Assembly (NCBI RefSeq): GCF_023217965.1
Contig: NZ_JALPSC010000002.1
Location: 744,001-808,000, forward strand
DNA length: 64,000 nucleotides
DNA from: Prevotella sp. E13-27
GTDB lineage: Bacteria > Bacteroidota > Bacteroidia > Bacteroidales > Bacteroidaceae
Reading direction: 5' to 3'
Part shown: positions 1 through 10,500 of the stretch, one piece after another
Position numbering within the stretch: position 1 is the stretch's first letter
How the letters are laid out: each line of letters begins with the position of its first letter
Made by a program: the position numbers and the translations under genes
The notes under the pieces: generated by a model
What the model was told of the DNA's origin: nothing
Databases searched by the model: none
What the model saw: the letters and a program-made list of their open reading frames with translations, nothing else

Positions 1-984
1 GTGTTAATCAAAAGACTGATGTTTATCATTATGTCAGTACTCGTGTCTTCATGTTTCTATCAAGGGCCATATACTTCAGATGCATGGAGCATGACAGAAG
101 AGCAATTAGATTCGATATCTTTTTATACGACACATCATTATACCCGTAACTTCAATTTCTCTGTCCGTAGTGATTCGCTTCTTCTGATTGCCCAACACCC
201 TACAGAGTTTATAAACGGTCTTCAAGTAGATTCTCTATATATTCGTAATTCTGACAAGATAGTAGTAGCAGACTTTGCAACTATATCAAATGACTCAATA
301 GACACCTTGTGGGTTCGTGTAGCCCGTGATGAAGAGACAATAGGTTGGATTCACGAGAATGACCTTCTCAATGGTGTATCGCCAGACACACCGATAGCAC
401 AGTTTATAGATATATTCTCCAATACCCATTTGCTGGTGTTCGTATGTATTCTTATTCTTGCATTGGCTCTATTTATGTTCAGAAGGATAAAAAGACTTGG
501 TTCGAAGATTGTCTATTTTAATGACATCGATTCTTTCTATCCCACATTCCTTTGCTTGCTCATAGCTACATCAGCTGTGTTCTACAGCTCTATTCAAATG
601 TTCGCCCCTGAGACTTGGCGCCATTTCTATTATCATCCAACACTTAATCCATTCTCAGTTCCATTGCATATTGGCTTGTTCCTTACATCGGTCTGGGGAC
701 TTTTAATCTCCCTAATTGCGACTTTGGACGATGTTCGAAGACATCTTGCAGGATGGGAGTTGATATCATATCTGCTCGGACTGGCAGCGGTTTGTGGTTT
801 ACTATACATCATCTTCAGCATCACGACACTTTATTACATAGGGTATCTTCTTTATTTGGCATTGCTTACTGTATGTTTGCGAAAATACTTATTTCACACT
901 CAGGTGAAATACTTATGTGGTAATTGTGGAAAATGTATGCCTTCTAAAGGCATCTGTCCTCATTGCGGAGCGATGAACGACTAG
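1..984 (+). CDS. Lipoprotein with SH3-like region, membrane segments and C-terminal zinc ribbon
   Basis: The predicted protein (327 aa from the GTG at the window edge) begins with a lipoprotein signal, with lipobox VSSC ending at Cys18, which supports this start although the frame touches the window edge. A stretch around residues 75-125 (ending GWIHENDLL) looks SH3-like. Four or five hydrophobic segments follow between about residues 138 and 300. The last 25 residues hold a CxxC...CxxC zinc ribbon (CGNCGKC, CPHC). It sits 86 bp before the response-regulator/phosphatase gene, on the same strand, but a separate promoter lies between them. Function is not known. A membrane-linked sensor or accessory protein of the signalling genes downstream is an inference from position only. 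Confidence 0.7.
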   Translation: MLIKRLMFIIMSVLVSSCFYQGPYTSDAWSMTEEQLDSISFYTTHHYTRNFNFSVRSDSLLLIAQHPTEFINGLQVDSLYIRNSDKIVVADFATISNDSIDTLWVRVARDEETIGWIHENDLLNGVSPDTPIAQFIDIFSNTHLLVFVCILILALALFMFRRIKRLGSKIVYFNDIDSFYPTFLCLLIATSAVFYSSIQMFAPETWRHFYYHPTLNPFSVPLHIGLFLTSVWGLLISLIATLDDVRRHLAGWELISYLLGLAAVCGLLYIIFSITTLYYIGYLLYLALLTVCLRKYLFHTQVKYLCGNCGKCMPSKGICPHCGAMND

Positions 985-1009
985 CGTTTTTTAGAAAAAT
1001 ATAAATATT

Positions 1010-1041
1010 TTTGGCAGTTATGTCAAATTTGTGTACTTTTG
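1010..1041 (+). promoter_or_regulatory. Bacteroidetes-type promoter of the signalling/NRPS operon
   Basis: TTTG at 1010-1013 and TACTTTTG at 1034-1041, 20 nt apart, fit the Bacteroidetes -33/-7 consensus (TTTG and TAnnTTTG). It lies about 30 nt before the ATG of the response regulator/phosphatase gene. All following genes to 15784 are co-directional with overlaps or very short gaps, so it may drive the whole operon. Confidence 0.7.
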
Positions 1042-1070
1042 CATATTAACTAATAATAACCAAATTTATT

Positions 1071-2234
1071 ATGGCTGTTAAGATATTAAGCGTTGATGAC
1101 GAGATGGATCTCGAGTTGTTGTTAACGCAATATTTTAGAAGGAAGATACGCAAGGGCGAATATGAGTTCGTTTTTGCACATAATGGTCTTGAAGCATTGA
1201 CAATGATGCTGAAGCATCCAGATATTGAGATAATACTCTCTGATATCAATATGCCTGAAATGGACGGACTCACTCTGTTGGCGAAAATCAATGAGATGCG
1301 CAATCCTGCTCTGAAGGTTATTATGGTAAGTGCCTATGGTGACATGGGTAATATTCGTCAGGCTATGAACAATGGTGCCTTCGATTTCGCTACCAAACCA
1401 ATTGACCTTGATGACTTGAGCATAACTATTGAGAAGGCCATAGAACAGATTGAATATGTTCATTCCATGCAAGCAGAGCATCAGCAGCTTGAGTCTCTTA
1501 AGACTGATTTAGCAGTTGCCAGCGAGATACAGCAAGCCATACTCCCACGAGTATTTCCTCCCTTTGAGGATTTAACACAACAGATTGATATTGCTGCATC
1601 TATGGTACCTGCAAAGGATGTTGGTGGCGATTTTTACGATTTCTTCCGTATAGATGATGAACATATAGGCTTCACCATTGCCGATGTTAGTGGTAAAGGT
1701 GTTCCTGCAGCTATTTTTATGGCTGTAAGTCGAACATTGATACGAGCAACGGGACTTCGCGGCATTACTCCATCTGAATGTATGACATACGTTAATCGCC
1801 TGTTATCAGCAGAATCCGTTGACTGTATGTTTGTTACAGTATTCTATGGAATCTTGAATATCCATACTGGTGAAATAGTATATTGTAATGCTGGTCATAA
1901 TCCGCCATATGTTCTGAAGAATAACGGAAAGGTTGAAGCCTTACCAATGTCAACGAATCCTATGGTTGGAGCTGTTGATGGAATAGATTTTCAGCAGGAG
2001 CAACTTCAATTAGATAAAGGTGACGCTTTGGTCATGTTTACTGATGGCGTTACTGAAGCCATGAATGTGACATTTGAAGAGTTTAGCGAGAATAGGCTTG
2101 AAGAAACTCTCTCTACTGTCGTGATGCATAGTGGTCAGGAAATTATTGATACAGTTAAAAACAATGTCTCTACATTTACTGACGGTGCTGAACAAAGTGA
2201 TGATATTACGTTGTTGACAATTAGAAGACTGTGA
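1071..2234 (+). CDS. Response regulator fused to PP2C/SpoIIE-family serine phosphatase
   Basis: Residues 1-125 form a CheY-like receiver: acidic pair DD at 9-10, phosphoacceptor Asp58 (ILSDINMP), Lys109 (ATKP). A coiled-coil linker (about 130-165) leads to a PP2C-like phosphatase domain (about 165-387) with the metal-binding motifs VGGDFYDFF, DVSGKG, TDGVTEA and SDDITLLT. This is the RsbU/SpoIIE architecture, in which phosphorylation of the receiver controls dephosphorylation of a serine-phosphorylated anti-sigma antagonist. The operon also holds a histidine kinase able to feed the receiver and an RsbW-like kinase (15377-15784), so a partner switch is likely; no STAS antagonist was found in the window. 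The stop overlaps the GTG of the next gene (GTGA). Confidence 0.93.
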   Translation: MAVKILSVDDEMDLELLLTQYFRRKIRKGEYEFVFAHNGLEALTMMLKHPDIEIILSDINMPEMDGLTLLAKINEMRNPALKVIMVSAYGDMGNIRQAMNNGAFDFATKPIDLDDLSITIEKAIEQIEYVHSMQAEHQQLESLKTDLAVASEIQQAILPRVFPPFEDLTQQIDIAASMVPAKDVGGDFYDFFRIDDEHIGFTIADVSGKGVPAAIFMAVSRTLIRATGLRGITPSECMTYVNRLLSAESVDCMFVTVFYGILNIHTGEIVYCNAGHNPPYVLKNNGKVEALPMSTNPMVGAVDGIDFQQEQLQLDKGDALVMFTDGVTEAMNVTFEEFSENRLEETLSTVVMHSGQEIIDTVKNNVSTFTDGAEQSDDITLLTIRRL

Positions 2235-3868
2235 CTAAGAAAAGGTTTTTGCTATTCATCTCCGTTGCAGTTTTTGCAGTTCTTGCTGCTATTGGCTTCG
2301 GTGGCTGGTATTTGGAACACAACCGAGTATCAGTCCTCGAGCAGCGTGTGGCTGAAATGCAGAAGAAGGAGCAACGCTCAGCAATAGATAAGAGCATTAG
2401 TGAACAGCTTGGTGTAATTGCTGCTCAACAGAAAGAGATTGCCGAAGAGAAGACTGAAGAAGCCATGCAACAGAAACAACGTGCTGATGAAGCATTCAGT
2501 CGTTCTGAATTGGAACGTCAAAAGGCTGAAGAAGCAGAGCATGAGGCCCGACAGGAAAAAGAAAAGGCTGATCTTGAAAGACAAAAAGCTGTCATCGCAC
2601 GTAGTGAGGCTGAGAAGTCAGAACAAATAGCAAGAAATGAGCGTAATACCGCCGATACACTTCGATTTACAGCACTTGGTCGATCGCTTGGTGCAGCCTC
2701 TCGTCATGAGTTTTCTAACAATCAGGTCGATCTGGCTCAAGTGTTAGCATATTATTCCTATTATTACACAAAGAAATACAAGGGCGAAGTCTATGTGCCT
2801 GATATCTTCCAATCCATGCTTTCTGCCAGTCATCGTATTCAGAACTGGCATAAACATAGGGGAATGATTAGAGGTATTGATTTTATGCCCAAAGGCGATA
2901 ACCGTATTGTTTCAATATGCGATAATGGAATGCTTCTTATTCATACTAAAGAAGGAAATCATCTGAGAACAGAGGTCCTCTTTGATGGTAAGCAAACAGA
3001 TATTTTCAAGACCAATAGCTGTGACTTGCGTTATCTCTTTATATCTAATAAAGGTATAATTAGCTCTATCAGTAGAAGCGGTCATCTGCTTATTAATGAA
3101 GGTGGCGTAAAAGGCAAGACACGCATAATACCTGTTCTCGAGAAAGATTATCCAACTATATCGTGGATGAACGATGATGGCAAGTCGGTTATTGTTATTG
3201 GTGAACATAACATGGCATTGGTCGATTTGACAAAATCCGATGAATCAGCTGTCGTAGAAACGAAGAAGCTTACATCTCGTATCGTTTCCTTTGGTAAATT
3301 GCATGGAAAACTAATACTCTTTGACAATAAAGGTAAGCAGTATCTGGTTAAATCTTTTAATGACATAGAGGTTTCTGATATTCCCATACCAGAAGGACTG
3401 GTAACTGTTTTTCATGCAACAAATAATATGAACGTCTATGGAATGGACAACGGCACTATCTATCTCAAGAAACGAGATAGTAACGACTACGTAGCTCTTA
3501 AGGGGCACAAGTCTTTTATTTCTCATCTTAAGATTATTGGAGATCGACTTTATTCTTCCAGTTATGATGGTAAAGTGAATTTCTGGTATGTTAATAACGA
3601 GAAGATTATTCCTATAGAGATTCTTTCTAAATCCAGCTGGATTATGGATTTTACTATCAGTAATGACGGTCAATCGCTATGGGTTGGTGATATGAATGGA
3701 TATCTTACTGAAGAATTGCTTGATGTTGAAGCTATAAACGGCATTATTGAGAACGAGTTGAAACAGAAGAAACGCGACTTCACCCAAGAAGAATGGAATT
3801 ACTATATTGGTAAGACGACTCCCTATGAGCCTCTTATTATTAAGAACGGAAAGGAGGTTGTACGATGA
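2231..3868 (+). CDS. Membrane-anchored coiled-coil protein with WD40-like propeller
   Basis: The protein (545 aa) starts at a GTG overlapping the previous stop by 4 nt. One N-terminal transmembrane helix (about residues 5-27) is followed by a long charged coiled coil rich in Glu, Lys and Gln (about 33-145) and then by repeated beta-rich units to about residue 490 that look like a degenerate WD40/propeller (for example LKGHKSFISHLKIIG and SSSYDGKVNFWYV). The N-in topology is uncertain, so the propeller may be periplasmic or cytoplasmic. Its stop overlaps the next start (ATGA). Similar proteins accompany SpoIIE phosphatases in Bacteroidales as far as I recall. The role, perhaps scaffold or input for the phosphatase, is inferred from the operon. 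Confidence 0.8.
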   Translation: MTKKRFLLFISVAVFAVLAAIGFGGWYLEHNRVSVLEQRVAEMQKKEQRSAIDKSISEQLGVIAAQQKEIAEEKTEEAMQQKQRADEAFSRSELERQKAEEAEHEARQEKEKADLERQKAVIARSEAEKSEQIARNERNTADTLRFTALGRSLGAASRHEFSNNQVDLAQVLAYYSYYYTKKYKGEVYVPDIFQSMLSASHRIQNWHKHRGMIRGIDFMPKGDNRIVSICDNGMLLIHTKEGNHLRTEVLFDGKQTDIFKTNSCDLRYLFISNKGIISSISRSGHLLINEGGVKGKTRIIPVLEKDYPTISWMNDDGKSVIVIGEHNMALVDLTKSDESAVVETKKLTSRIVSFGKLHGKLILFDNKGKQYLVKSFNDIEVSDIPIPEGLVTVFHATNNMNVYGMDNGTIYLKKRDSNDYVALKGHKSFISHLKIIGDRLYSSSYDGKVNFWYVNNEKIIPIEILSKSSWIMDFTISNDGQSLWVGDMNGYLTEELLDVEAINGIIENELKQKKRDFTQEEWNYYIGKTTPYEPLIIKNGKEVVR

Positions 3869-6753
3869 AACGCATTCTCCTATTTAGCTTAGTATTAGTT
3901 TTTATTCTGCCATTCTCCTTTGGTCAGACACGACAACTAGGCGTACCTTATTTCCGCAACTATACTGCTTCTGATTATGATGCGAATAATCGTAACAGTG
4001 ATATTGTTGCCGATAATGAAGGTCGTGTGTTTATTGCTAATTTCGAAGGACTGCTTTATTACGATCAGGCTACCTGGCGCATGTTGCATCTTCGAAGTCT
4101 GACACGTCCTACGTCTTTGTATCTCGATTCAAAGAACACACTATGGGTAGGTGGCTATAACTACTTCGGACATGTTGTTGTTGCCGACAATGGTACAATA
4201 GGATTGAAAGATTCTGAAAACATGTCTTCACTTAAAGGCGAGGTACTTAAGATATGGGAAGAAGATGGACATATCGTTTTCTTGGCCAATAATGACAGAG
4301 TCTATAGAGTCAATGATAATCATTTGTCTTTACTTCGCAGGCATACTTCTAATAATGAAGACAGTGTTGACTTGAATGACACACAGACCATAACTATTGA
4401 CAATGGTTTGAAAGCCGTAGCAAAGACTGGTAGTGGACTCTTCTTCTACACCGACTCAGGAGAACTCTTGTGTAACATAACGGAGAAAAACGGATTGTGT
4501 TCTAACAACATAAACCGTATGGTCTATAATGGCAAGGGATTACTCTGGGGTGTTACCGACAACGGTGTTTTCTCAATGTCAATGCCAACTGCATACACAT
4601 ATTTCTCACATAATGAAGGTGTTCAGGGAGAAGTGTATAGTATGCATATCTATAATGGCTTGACATATGTGGGCACTACCAATGGTCTTTATCGGCAGAA
4701 TGGTATGAGCTTTGAGCATATTGAAGGCATCAATCACTTGTGCTGGGCTTTGACAGAAAAAGATGGTATTTTGCTGGTTGCCAGTGAAGGCGGTCTTTAT
4801 AGTGTTGACAAGAATGAACACATTCGTCAGATAAACGAATACGACACAAAGTCTATTTTAGTAAATGACGATGTCTTTATCACCGGTGAAGGAAAGGGAG
4901 TCTTTCTTAACAAGCTGTCAGGTGAGCGCTACAAAATAAGTCCACAAAAGAATGTGACTCAAATTCTTAAAGACGGTCATGATTGCATGTGGCTCAAGAC
5001 TATTTATGGCGAAATATGGTATCGCACCAAGAATCAGTCTTTGTTTTCAAAATATACCAAGAATATAAACAAAGATGGTAGCAACAGTTTGATGCAGGCC
5101 ACATTAGTAAAAATTGGGAACGATGTAGTTGTCGTTGATGCCATCGATACAGAGCCTTTCTTATATCCTCAGTTCTCATATACTGATTTTTCAGGCAACA
5201 CGTGGCTTACTGACAAGGAAAACAATAATCTATATGTGTGGAAGAACGGTCAAAGACAAGAATCTTTTGACGCTTTTCTATATCCTTTACGTGACGTTGT
5301 TATCCGTACAATGTTTATTTATAAAAGTCAGATATGGCTTGGTGGAGAATCGGGGGTTACTGTGATTGACCGTTCTGTTAAAGACCCTGCAATTAATAAT
5401 GTTCCCAAGGTACGTATCTGTTCTGTAATAGCAAATGGCGACAGCGTTGTTTGGGGAGGATTCGGAGAATGTCCTAAGAAATTGCCAACGCTTGAAAGTA
5501 ACCAAAGAAACATTTATTTTACTTTCGCAATAGATAATCCTACAATGTTGGGACGTGCCCAATATAAGTACAGGATGGATGATCACGAATGGAGTGCTGC
5601 CACGGACCAACATTTTGCTCTCTTCAATGACCAGCGTCCAGGAGAGCACGTTTTTCAGGTTAAGGCCGTCGATGCTATGGGACGAGAGATTGATGCTGTA
5701 TCAATCAAGTTTGAGATTCTTGCACCATTCTATATAAAGTGGTATATGAATGTGCTATATTTGATAGTTATTGCCTTCTTCATATACCTTCTCGTTCGTT
5801 ATCGTATTTCACATCTGGAGAGAGAAAAATTACGACTGGAGTCTGTCGTTAATGAGCGAACAGCTGAGATTGTGAAGCAGCGCGATGAAATCGTCAAACA
5901 GAAAGACGAGATTGAGGAGAAATCACGTAGTCTGGAGTCAGCACTTGATGAGCTTGGACAAGCTCAGAACGAGTTGATTCGTCAGGAAAAGATGGCTATG
6001 GTGGGTAAATTGACCCAAGGCCTTATTGACCGTATTCTCAATCCGTTGAATTACATAAATAACTTTGCCAAGCTCTCTATAGGTCTTGTGAAAGATGTTA
6101 AGACAAACATTGAGGATGAGAAGGAACACATGAGCGAGGATAACTATGAGGATACTGTCGATGTGCTTGGTATGCTATCTTCCAATCTTGAGAAAGTTGG
6201 TGAGCATGGTCAGAACACAACACGAACCCTTAAAGCTATGGAAGAGATGCTTAAAGACCGTTCAGGAGGCATAGTCCCAATGAACCTGGCTATAGTTCTT
6301 CGTCAGAATGAAGAGATGTTCAGCAACTATTATGCCAAGGAGATTGCAGCTGAAGGTATAAAGGTAACTTTCAACTATCCTTCAGTCGAATTACCTATCA
6401 ATGGCAATGCTGAGATGTTGAGCAAGTGTTTTATGAGCATGTTGGCAAATTCAGTTTACGCTATCCTGAAAAAGTCACAGCGTGAGAAATATAAGCCTGA
6501 GATAACTTTCAGCGTGACTGATGATAACATCAATCTGATTGTTACATTACGTGATAACGGTATAGGTATTGAAGAAACGATTCTAAACAAAGTCTTCGAT
6601 CCATTCTTCACTACAAAGCCTACAGGCGAAGCTTCTGGCGTAGGTCTTTATCTGAGTCGTGAAATCATACAGAATCATCAAGGCGATATTTCTGTGAAAT
6701 CCGTCAAGAATGAATATACAGAATTTACCATTGTGTTACCTAAAAACAAGTAA
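3865..6753 (+). CDS. Propeller sensor with histidine-kinase-like core lacking the H-box histidine
   Basis: The 962-aa protein has a signal peptide (residues 1-20, FSFGQ), a large two-component-regulator type beta-propeller region (about 25-560), a Y_Y_Y-type Ig domain (about 565-640), one membrane helix (about 648-668), a coiled coil, a dimerisation helix region and a HATPase domain (about 840-962) with N-box Asn, DNGIGI and GVGLYLS. The H-box reads LTQGLIDRILNPLN. Compared with LSAGIAHEIQNPLN in the next gene, the phosphoacceptor His is replaced by Asp722 and the following Glu by Arg. It therefore probably cannot autophosphorylate at that site and may act as a ligand-sensing pseudokinase that works through the neighbouring kinase. 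The gene starts inside the previous stop codon region (ATGA overlap). Confidence 0.9.
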   Translation: MKRILLFSLVLVFILPFSFGQTRQLGVPYFRNYTASDYDANNRNSDIVADNEGRVFIANFEGLLYYDQATWRMLHLRSLTRPTSLYLDSKNTLWVGGYNYFGHVVVADNGTIGLKDSENMSSLKGEVLKIWEEDGHIVFLANNDRVYRVNDNHLSLLRRHTSNNEDSVDLNDTQTITIDNGLKAVAKTGSGLFFYTDSGELLCNITEKNGLCSNNINRMVYNGKGLLWGVTDNGVFSMSMPTAYTYFSHNEGVQGEVYSMHIYNGLTYVGTTNGLYRQNGMSFEHIEGINHLCWALTEKDGILLVASEGGLYSVDKNEHIRQINEYDTKSILVNDDVFITGEGKGVFLNKLSGERYKISPQKNVTQILKDGHDCMWLKTIYGEIWYRTKNQSLFSKYTKNINKDGSNSLMQATLVKIGNDVVVVDAIDTEPFLYPQFSYTDFSGNTWLTDKENNNLYVWKNGQRQESFDAFLYPLRDVVIRTMFIYKSQIWLGGESGVTVIDRSVKDPAINNVPKVRICSVIANGDSVVWGGFGECPKKLPTLESNQRNIYFTFAIDNPTMLGRAQYKYRMDDHEWSAATDQHFALFNDQRPGEHVFQVKAVDAMGREIDAVSIKFEILAPFYIKWYMNVLYLIVIAFFIYLLVRYRISHLEREKLRLESVVNERTAEIVKQRDEIVKQKDEIEEKSRSLESALDELGQAQNELIRQEKMAMVGKLTQGLIDRILNPLNYINNFAKLSIGLVKDVKTNIEDEKEHMSEDNYEDTVDVLGMLSSNLEKVGEHGQNTTRTLKAMEEMLKDRSGGIVPMNLAIVLRQNEEMFSNYYAKEIAAEGIKVTFNYPSVELPINGNAEMLSKCFMSMLANSVYAILKKSQREKYKPEITFSVTDDNINLIVTLRDNGIGIEETILNKVFDPFFTTKPTGEASGVGLYLSREIIQNHQGDISVKSVKNEYTEFTIVLPKNK

Positions 6754-6756
6754 ACT

Positions 6757-7575
6757 ATGGAGCAGGAACTGGAACAATTAAAAGAGCAACTGAAGAAGCA
6801 GGAGAAACTTGCCTCGTTAGGTCTGTTAAGTGCAGGTATTGCTCATGAGATACAGAATCCTTTGAATTTTGTCATCAACTTCAGCAAGATGTCAGACAAG
6901 CTGTTGAGTGATCTGACTGAGATAATGGAAGACAATAAAGATAGTCTTTCAGATGACGATCGCGAAGAAGTTGATGACATCTTAGCTGACTTGCATGAGA
7001 ATATGGCTAAGATTGTAGAACACGGAGAAAGAGCAATCAGCATCATCCGTGGAATACTGCTAGTTTCAAGAGGTAAGGATGGTGAGTTCATACCAACAGA
7101 TGTATGTCATATTGTCCATGAATATGTGTGGCTCTCTTATCATGCCATGAGAGCAAACTATAAGAATTTCAATGTCAGCATCCACGAATCCTATGAGGAG
7201 AATCTCCAGCCCATAATGGTTATTCCACAGGATATAAGCCGTGCTGTTCTTAACGTCATGAACAATGCCTGTTATGCTGTTTGGAAGAAACAGCAGGAGC
7301 AACCCGACTTCATGCCTCAGATTGACGTGACCGTGAAGACAGAGGATAGCTCCCTGAAGATTATCATTGCCGACAATGGTGAAGGCATGACCGATGAGGT
7401 TAAGCAACGCCTTTACGAGAATTTCTTTACAACAAAGCCCATTGGGCAGGGTACAGGATTAGGCATGAACATCACTCGTGACATTATTGAAAACAAACAT
7501 AGCGGCAAACTTCTTTTTGAGTCAACACTCGGAGAAGGTGCTTGCTTTACATTCATACTACCAATTAAGAAATAG
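6757..7575 (+). CDS. Soluble sensor histidine kinase
   Basis: This 272-aa protein has no membrane segment. A short coiled coil precedes a canonical H-box (GIAHEIQNPLNF, His30), and the HATPase domain shows an N-box (VMNNACYAV), a G1 box (ADNGEGM), an F box (NFFTTKP) and a G2 box (GTGLGM). It follows the pseudokinase by 3 nt and resembles that protein's kinase end without the sensory part. The simplest reading is that the membrane sensor and this kinase form a mixed complex that phosphorylates the receiver of the phosphatase encoded upstream. That wiring is inference from gene order; the kinase assignment itself is clear. Confidence 0.93.
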   Translation: MEQELEQLKEQLKKQEKLASLGLLSAGIAHEIQNPLNFVINFSKMSDKLLSDLTEIMEDNKDSLSDDDREEVDDILADLHENMAKIVEHGERAISIIRGILLVSRGKDGEFIPTDVCHIVHEYVWLSYHAMRANYKNFNVSIHESYEENLQPIMVIPQDISRAVLNVMNNACYAVWKKQQEQPDFMPQIDVTVKTEDSSLKIIIADNGEGMTDEVKQRLYENFFTTKPIGQGTGLGMNITRDIIENKHSGKLLFESTLGEGACFTFILPIKK

Positions 7576-7580
7576 TTTCA

Positions 7581-10500
7581 TTGAATAATGCAATATTCAT
7601 AAAATGGTTGTTGGATTCTGTTGAGAATTATCCTCAACGAGTCGCAGTCATTGACCAGCGAGGAAATCGAAAGACGACCTATAAAGAGCTTTACGAGATG
7701 GCTTGCAGGGTTGTTGGCTATGTCAACAGCCTTCATCTGCCAGCTCACTCTTTTATTGGCATCTGCCTTCCTACAAGCATGGAATATATTGCAGCTGAAA
7801 TTGGTATCTGGCTATCTGGCAATGCCATTCTTCCATTGGGTATAGAATTTCCAGAGTCTCGCATCCAGCAGATTATGGAGCATAGTGAGTCCCCATTGCT
7901 GATAGACGAGTCTGTAATGAACGAAATTATCTCTTTTGAACCCCAAGAGCCTCTATCTCTTCCTGAAGAAGACGATATCAACTCGCTTTTCTATACTTCA
8001 GGCAGTACTGGTAGTCCCAAGGGGGTATTACATTCCTTCCGTTCATTTGGAATTCCTCTATTTCCAGACGATATGTTCAAGGAGCTTAATGTCTCTTTAA
8101 TGGCTGTCACAGCTCCTATGTTCTTTGTCGCATGTAAACTGATATACGATTTCCTTACTCGTGGAGGAACAGTCAACATTGTACCATCCGACGTAAGGAT
8201 TGACATAAGGAAGCTTGAAACGTTTATTGCCGAACAGAATATTGAATTCGTCTTTATTCCGCCTTCAGTTTTGCCTCACTTTCAGAACAAGTCACACACA
8301 TTGAAAGTAGTGTTTACTGCCTCTGAACGTGTGTCTGGTGTAGGTCCTAAAGGCTATAAGCTTATAAATTATTGCGGACAGACTGAGACTGCCGGTATTG
8401 GCGCAACATTCGTTGTTGACAAACCCTACGACAACACCCCAATAGGCATTCCCGTAAAACCTTACATTTATAGCGTTCGTGACGAGGATGGTAACGAAGT
8501 AGCACCAGGAGAAGAAGGCGAACTGTGCTATCAGGGCGACTTGACACCTGGCTATTTCAAAGACCCAAAGCGTACTACGGAACTCTATCGTGGCGGATGG
8601 CTTCATACTGGAGATATTGTCCGTGCACGTCCTGATGGAAACCTTATCCTTATCAATCGCAAGGACTGGATGCTGAAGATAAACGGCCAGCGTGTAGAGC
8701 CCAGCGAGGTTGAGACTGTTTTGAAGAAGATGCCAGGCATTGACAACGCCATTGTTAAAGGCTTTACCGCAGGTAACAGTCGTCAGTATCTGTGTGCCTA
8801 TTACATATCCGAAGAAGGTGTTGAAGAGGAAAGTATTCTCGACTATCTGTCTTCAAAGCTTCCAAGCTACATGGTTCCTGTCTATTTCGTAAAGATGGAC
8901 AGCTTCCCTGTAAACATGAATGGCAAACTTGACCGCAACAGTTTAGTATCTCCAGCTTCTGATGATGAGATTATTGACAGGGAACCTTACGAGGCGCCTA
9001 AAGATGATATCGAGAAGCAGCTGTGTAAGGCTTTTGAGAGTACATTGGGCTATCGTCACATAGGCGTGAATGAAGATTTCTTCTTACTTGGTGGCGACAG
9101 CATCCGCGTTATGAAGCTCCAGACTCTTTGTCCAGATCTGCCTTTATCAGCGCGAAAGATTTATGTCCACCGCACCCCAAGGAATATTGCTAAGGCATGC
9201 CGTGAGAGCATTGAGATTAATAGAGAGCAGCGCTCAACCTATCCTTTGAGTAAGACTCAGATGGGTATCTATGCTGAATCCATGCTTCATCAAGGAGAAA
9301 CCATCTATAACAATGCTGTACTATATCGATTAGGTAAGCATGTTGACACAGACCAACTTGCTCGTGCCTTTGAACAGCTGATAGAGGTTCATCCGTTCCT
9401 TAAAATGCGTCTTTTCATTGACGATAACGGTAGTCCCTGTCAGTCTCAAAACAGCTCTTCTATTTATCATCAGCAGATAGAGCACGTAAGTGAAGAGCAG
9501 TTCCTTTCATTGAAATCCGAACTAGTTCGTCCCTTCGACATATTGTCAGAACCGTTGTTCCGAATACGCATTATCGTAACTCCCAGTGATGCTTATCTCT
9601 TCATGGATTTTCATCACATCATTTTCGATGGCTATTCCTACAACATTCTGACAGAAGACTTGAATACCCTCTATGATGGAAACGCCGTCGATGTTGAATC
9701 ATTCAGCGGATATGGTGTTGCCGAGGAAGAACAGCATTTGCGAACTACTGAAGCCTTTGACGACGCTCGTTCATGGAATCGCATGACTTTTGGCGATGTT
9801 GAAGTAGATTCACTTCCAGAAGGCGATATGGATGAGGGGTCTGAACAGGAGTGGGGTAGCATGCAAATACCGCTTTCTGTTGAATACCAGCAGTTGTCGT
9901 CAGCATGCCAGAGACTTGATGTCACCCCCAATGTGCTGATGACCTCAGCCTTTGGCTATCTCCTTGGAGAATATTCTTTCTTAGAGGAATCGCTATTTGC
10001 CACCATCTATAATGGTCGCAAGGATTTGCGAACCATCAGGACTATTGGCATGATGGTAAAGACTCTGGCTGTTCATGCCAAATGGGATGAGCATACAACC
10101 ATCTGTGAATATCTGCATAATATGAAGCATCAGCTCTTGGCCAGCATGAACAACGATTTGTTCTCGTTTGCAGAGCTGAGTGAAATGAATCATCATGTTA
10201 ACAGTCATGTGCTCTTTGCCTATCAAGGCGATTTCGGATTCCCCGATGTCCTTTGTGGTGAGAAGTATGAGCAGTTACCTGTTAAGCTCAACGCTACTGG
10301 AGAGGATCTTGCTGTAGAGGTGCTCCGTAATGGAAACCAGTTGCTTTCTCATATAGAATATGCCGGCAATCGTTATTCCCAGCAGTTCATCCGTGCTTTC
10401 ATTGAGACCTTTGACTCTATAGTCTGTGGCTTTGCTGCTGAGAACAGCAAGAAGATTAACTTGCGTGATATTCCTCTTCTTAAGACAGATGCTCTGAACC

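Noticed and set aside
1..984. Reading the first gene as truncated at its 5' end
   Set aside because: A good lipoprotein signal with Cys18 starts right at the GTG, so the gene is probably complete; an upstream start cannot be excluded because the window begins here.
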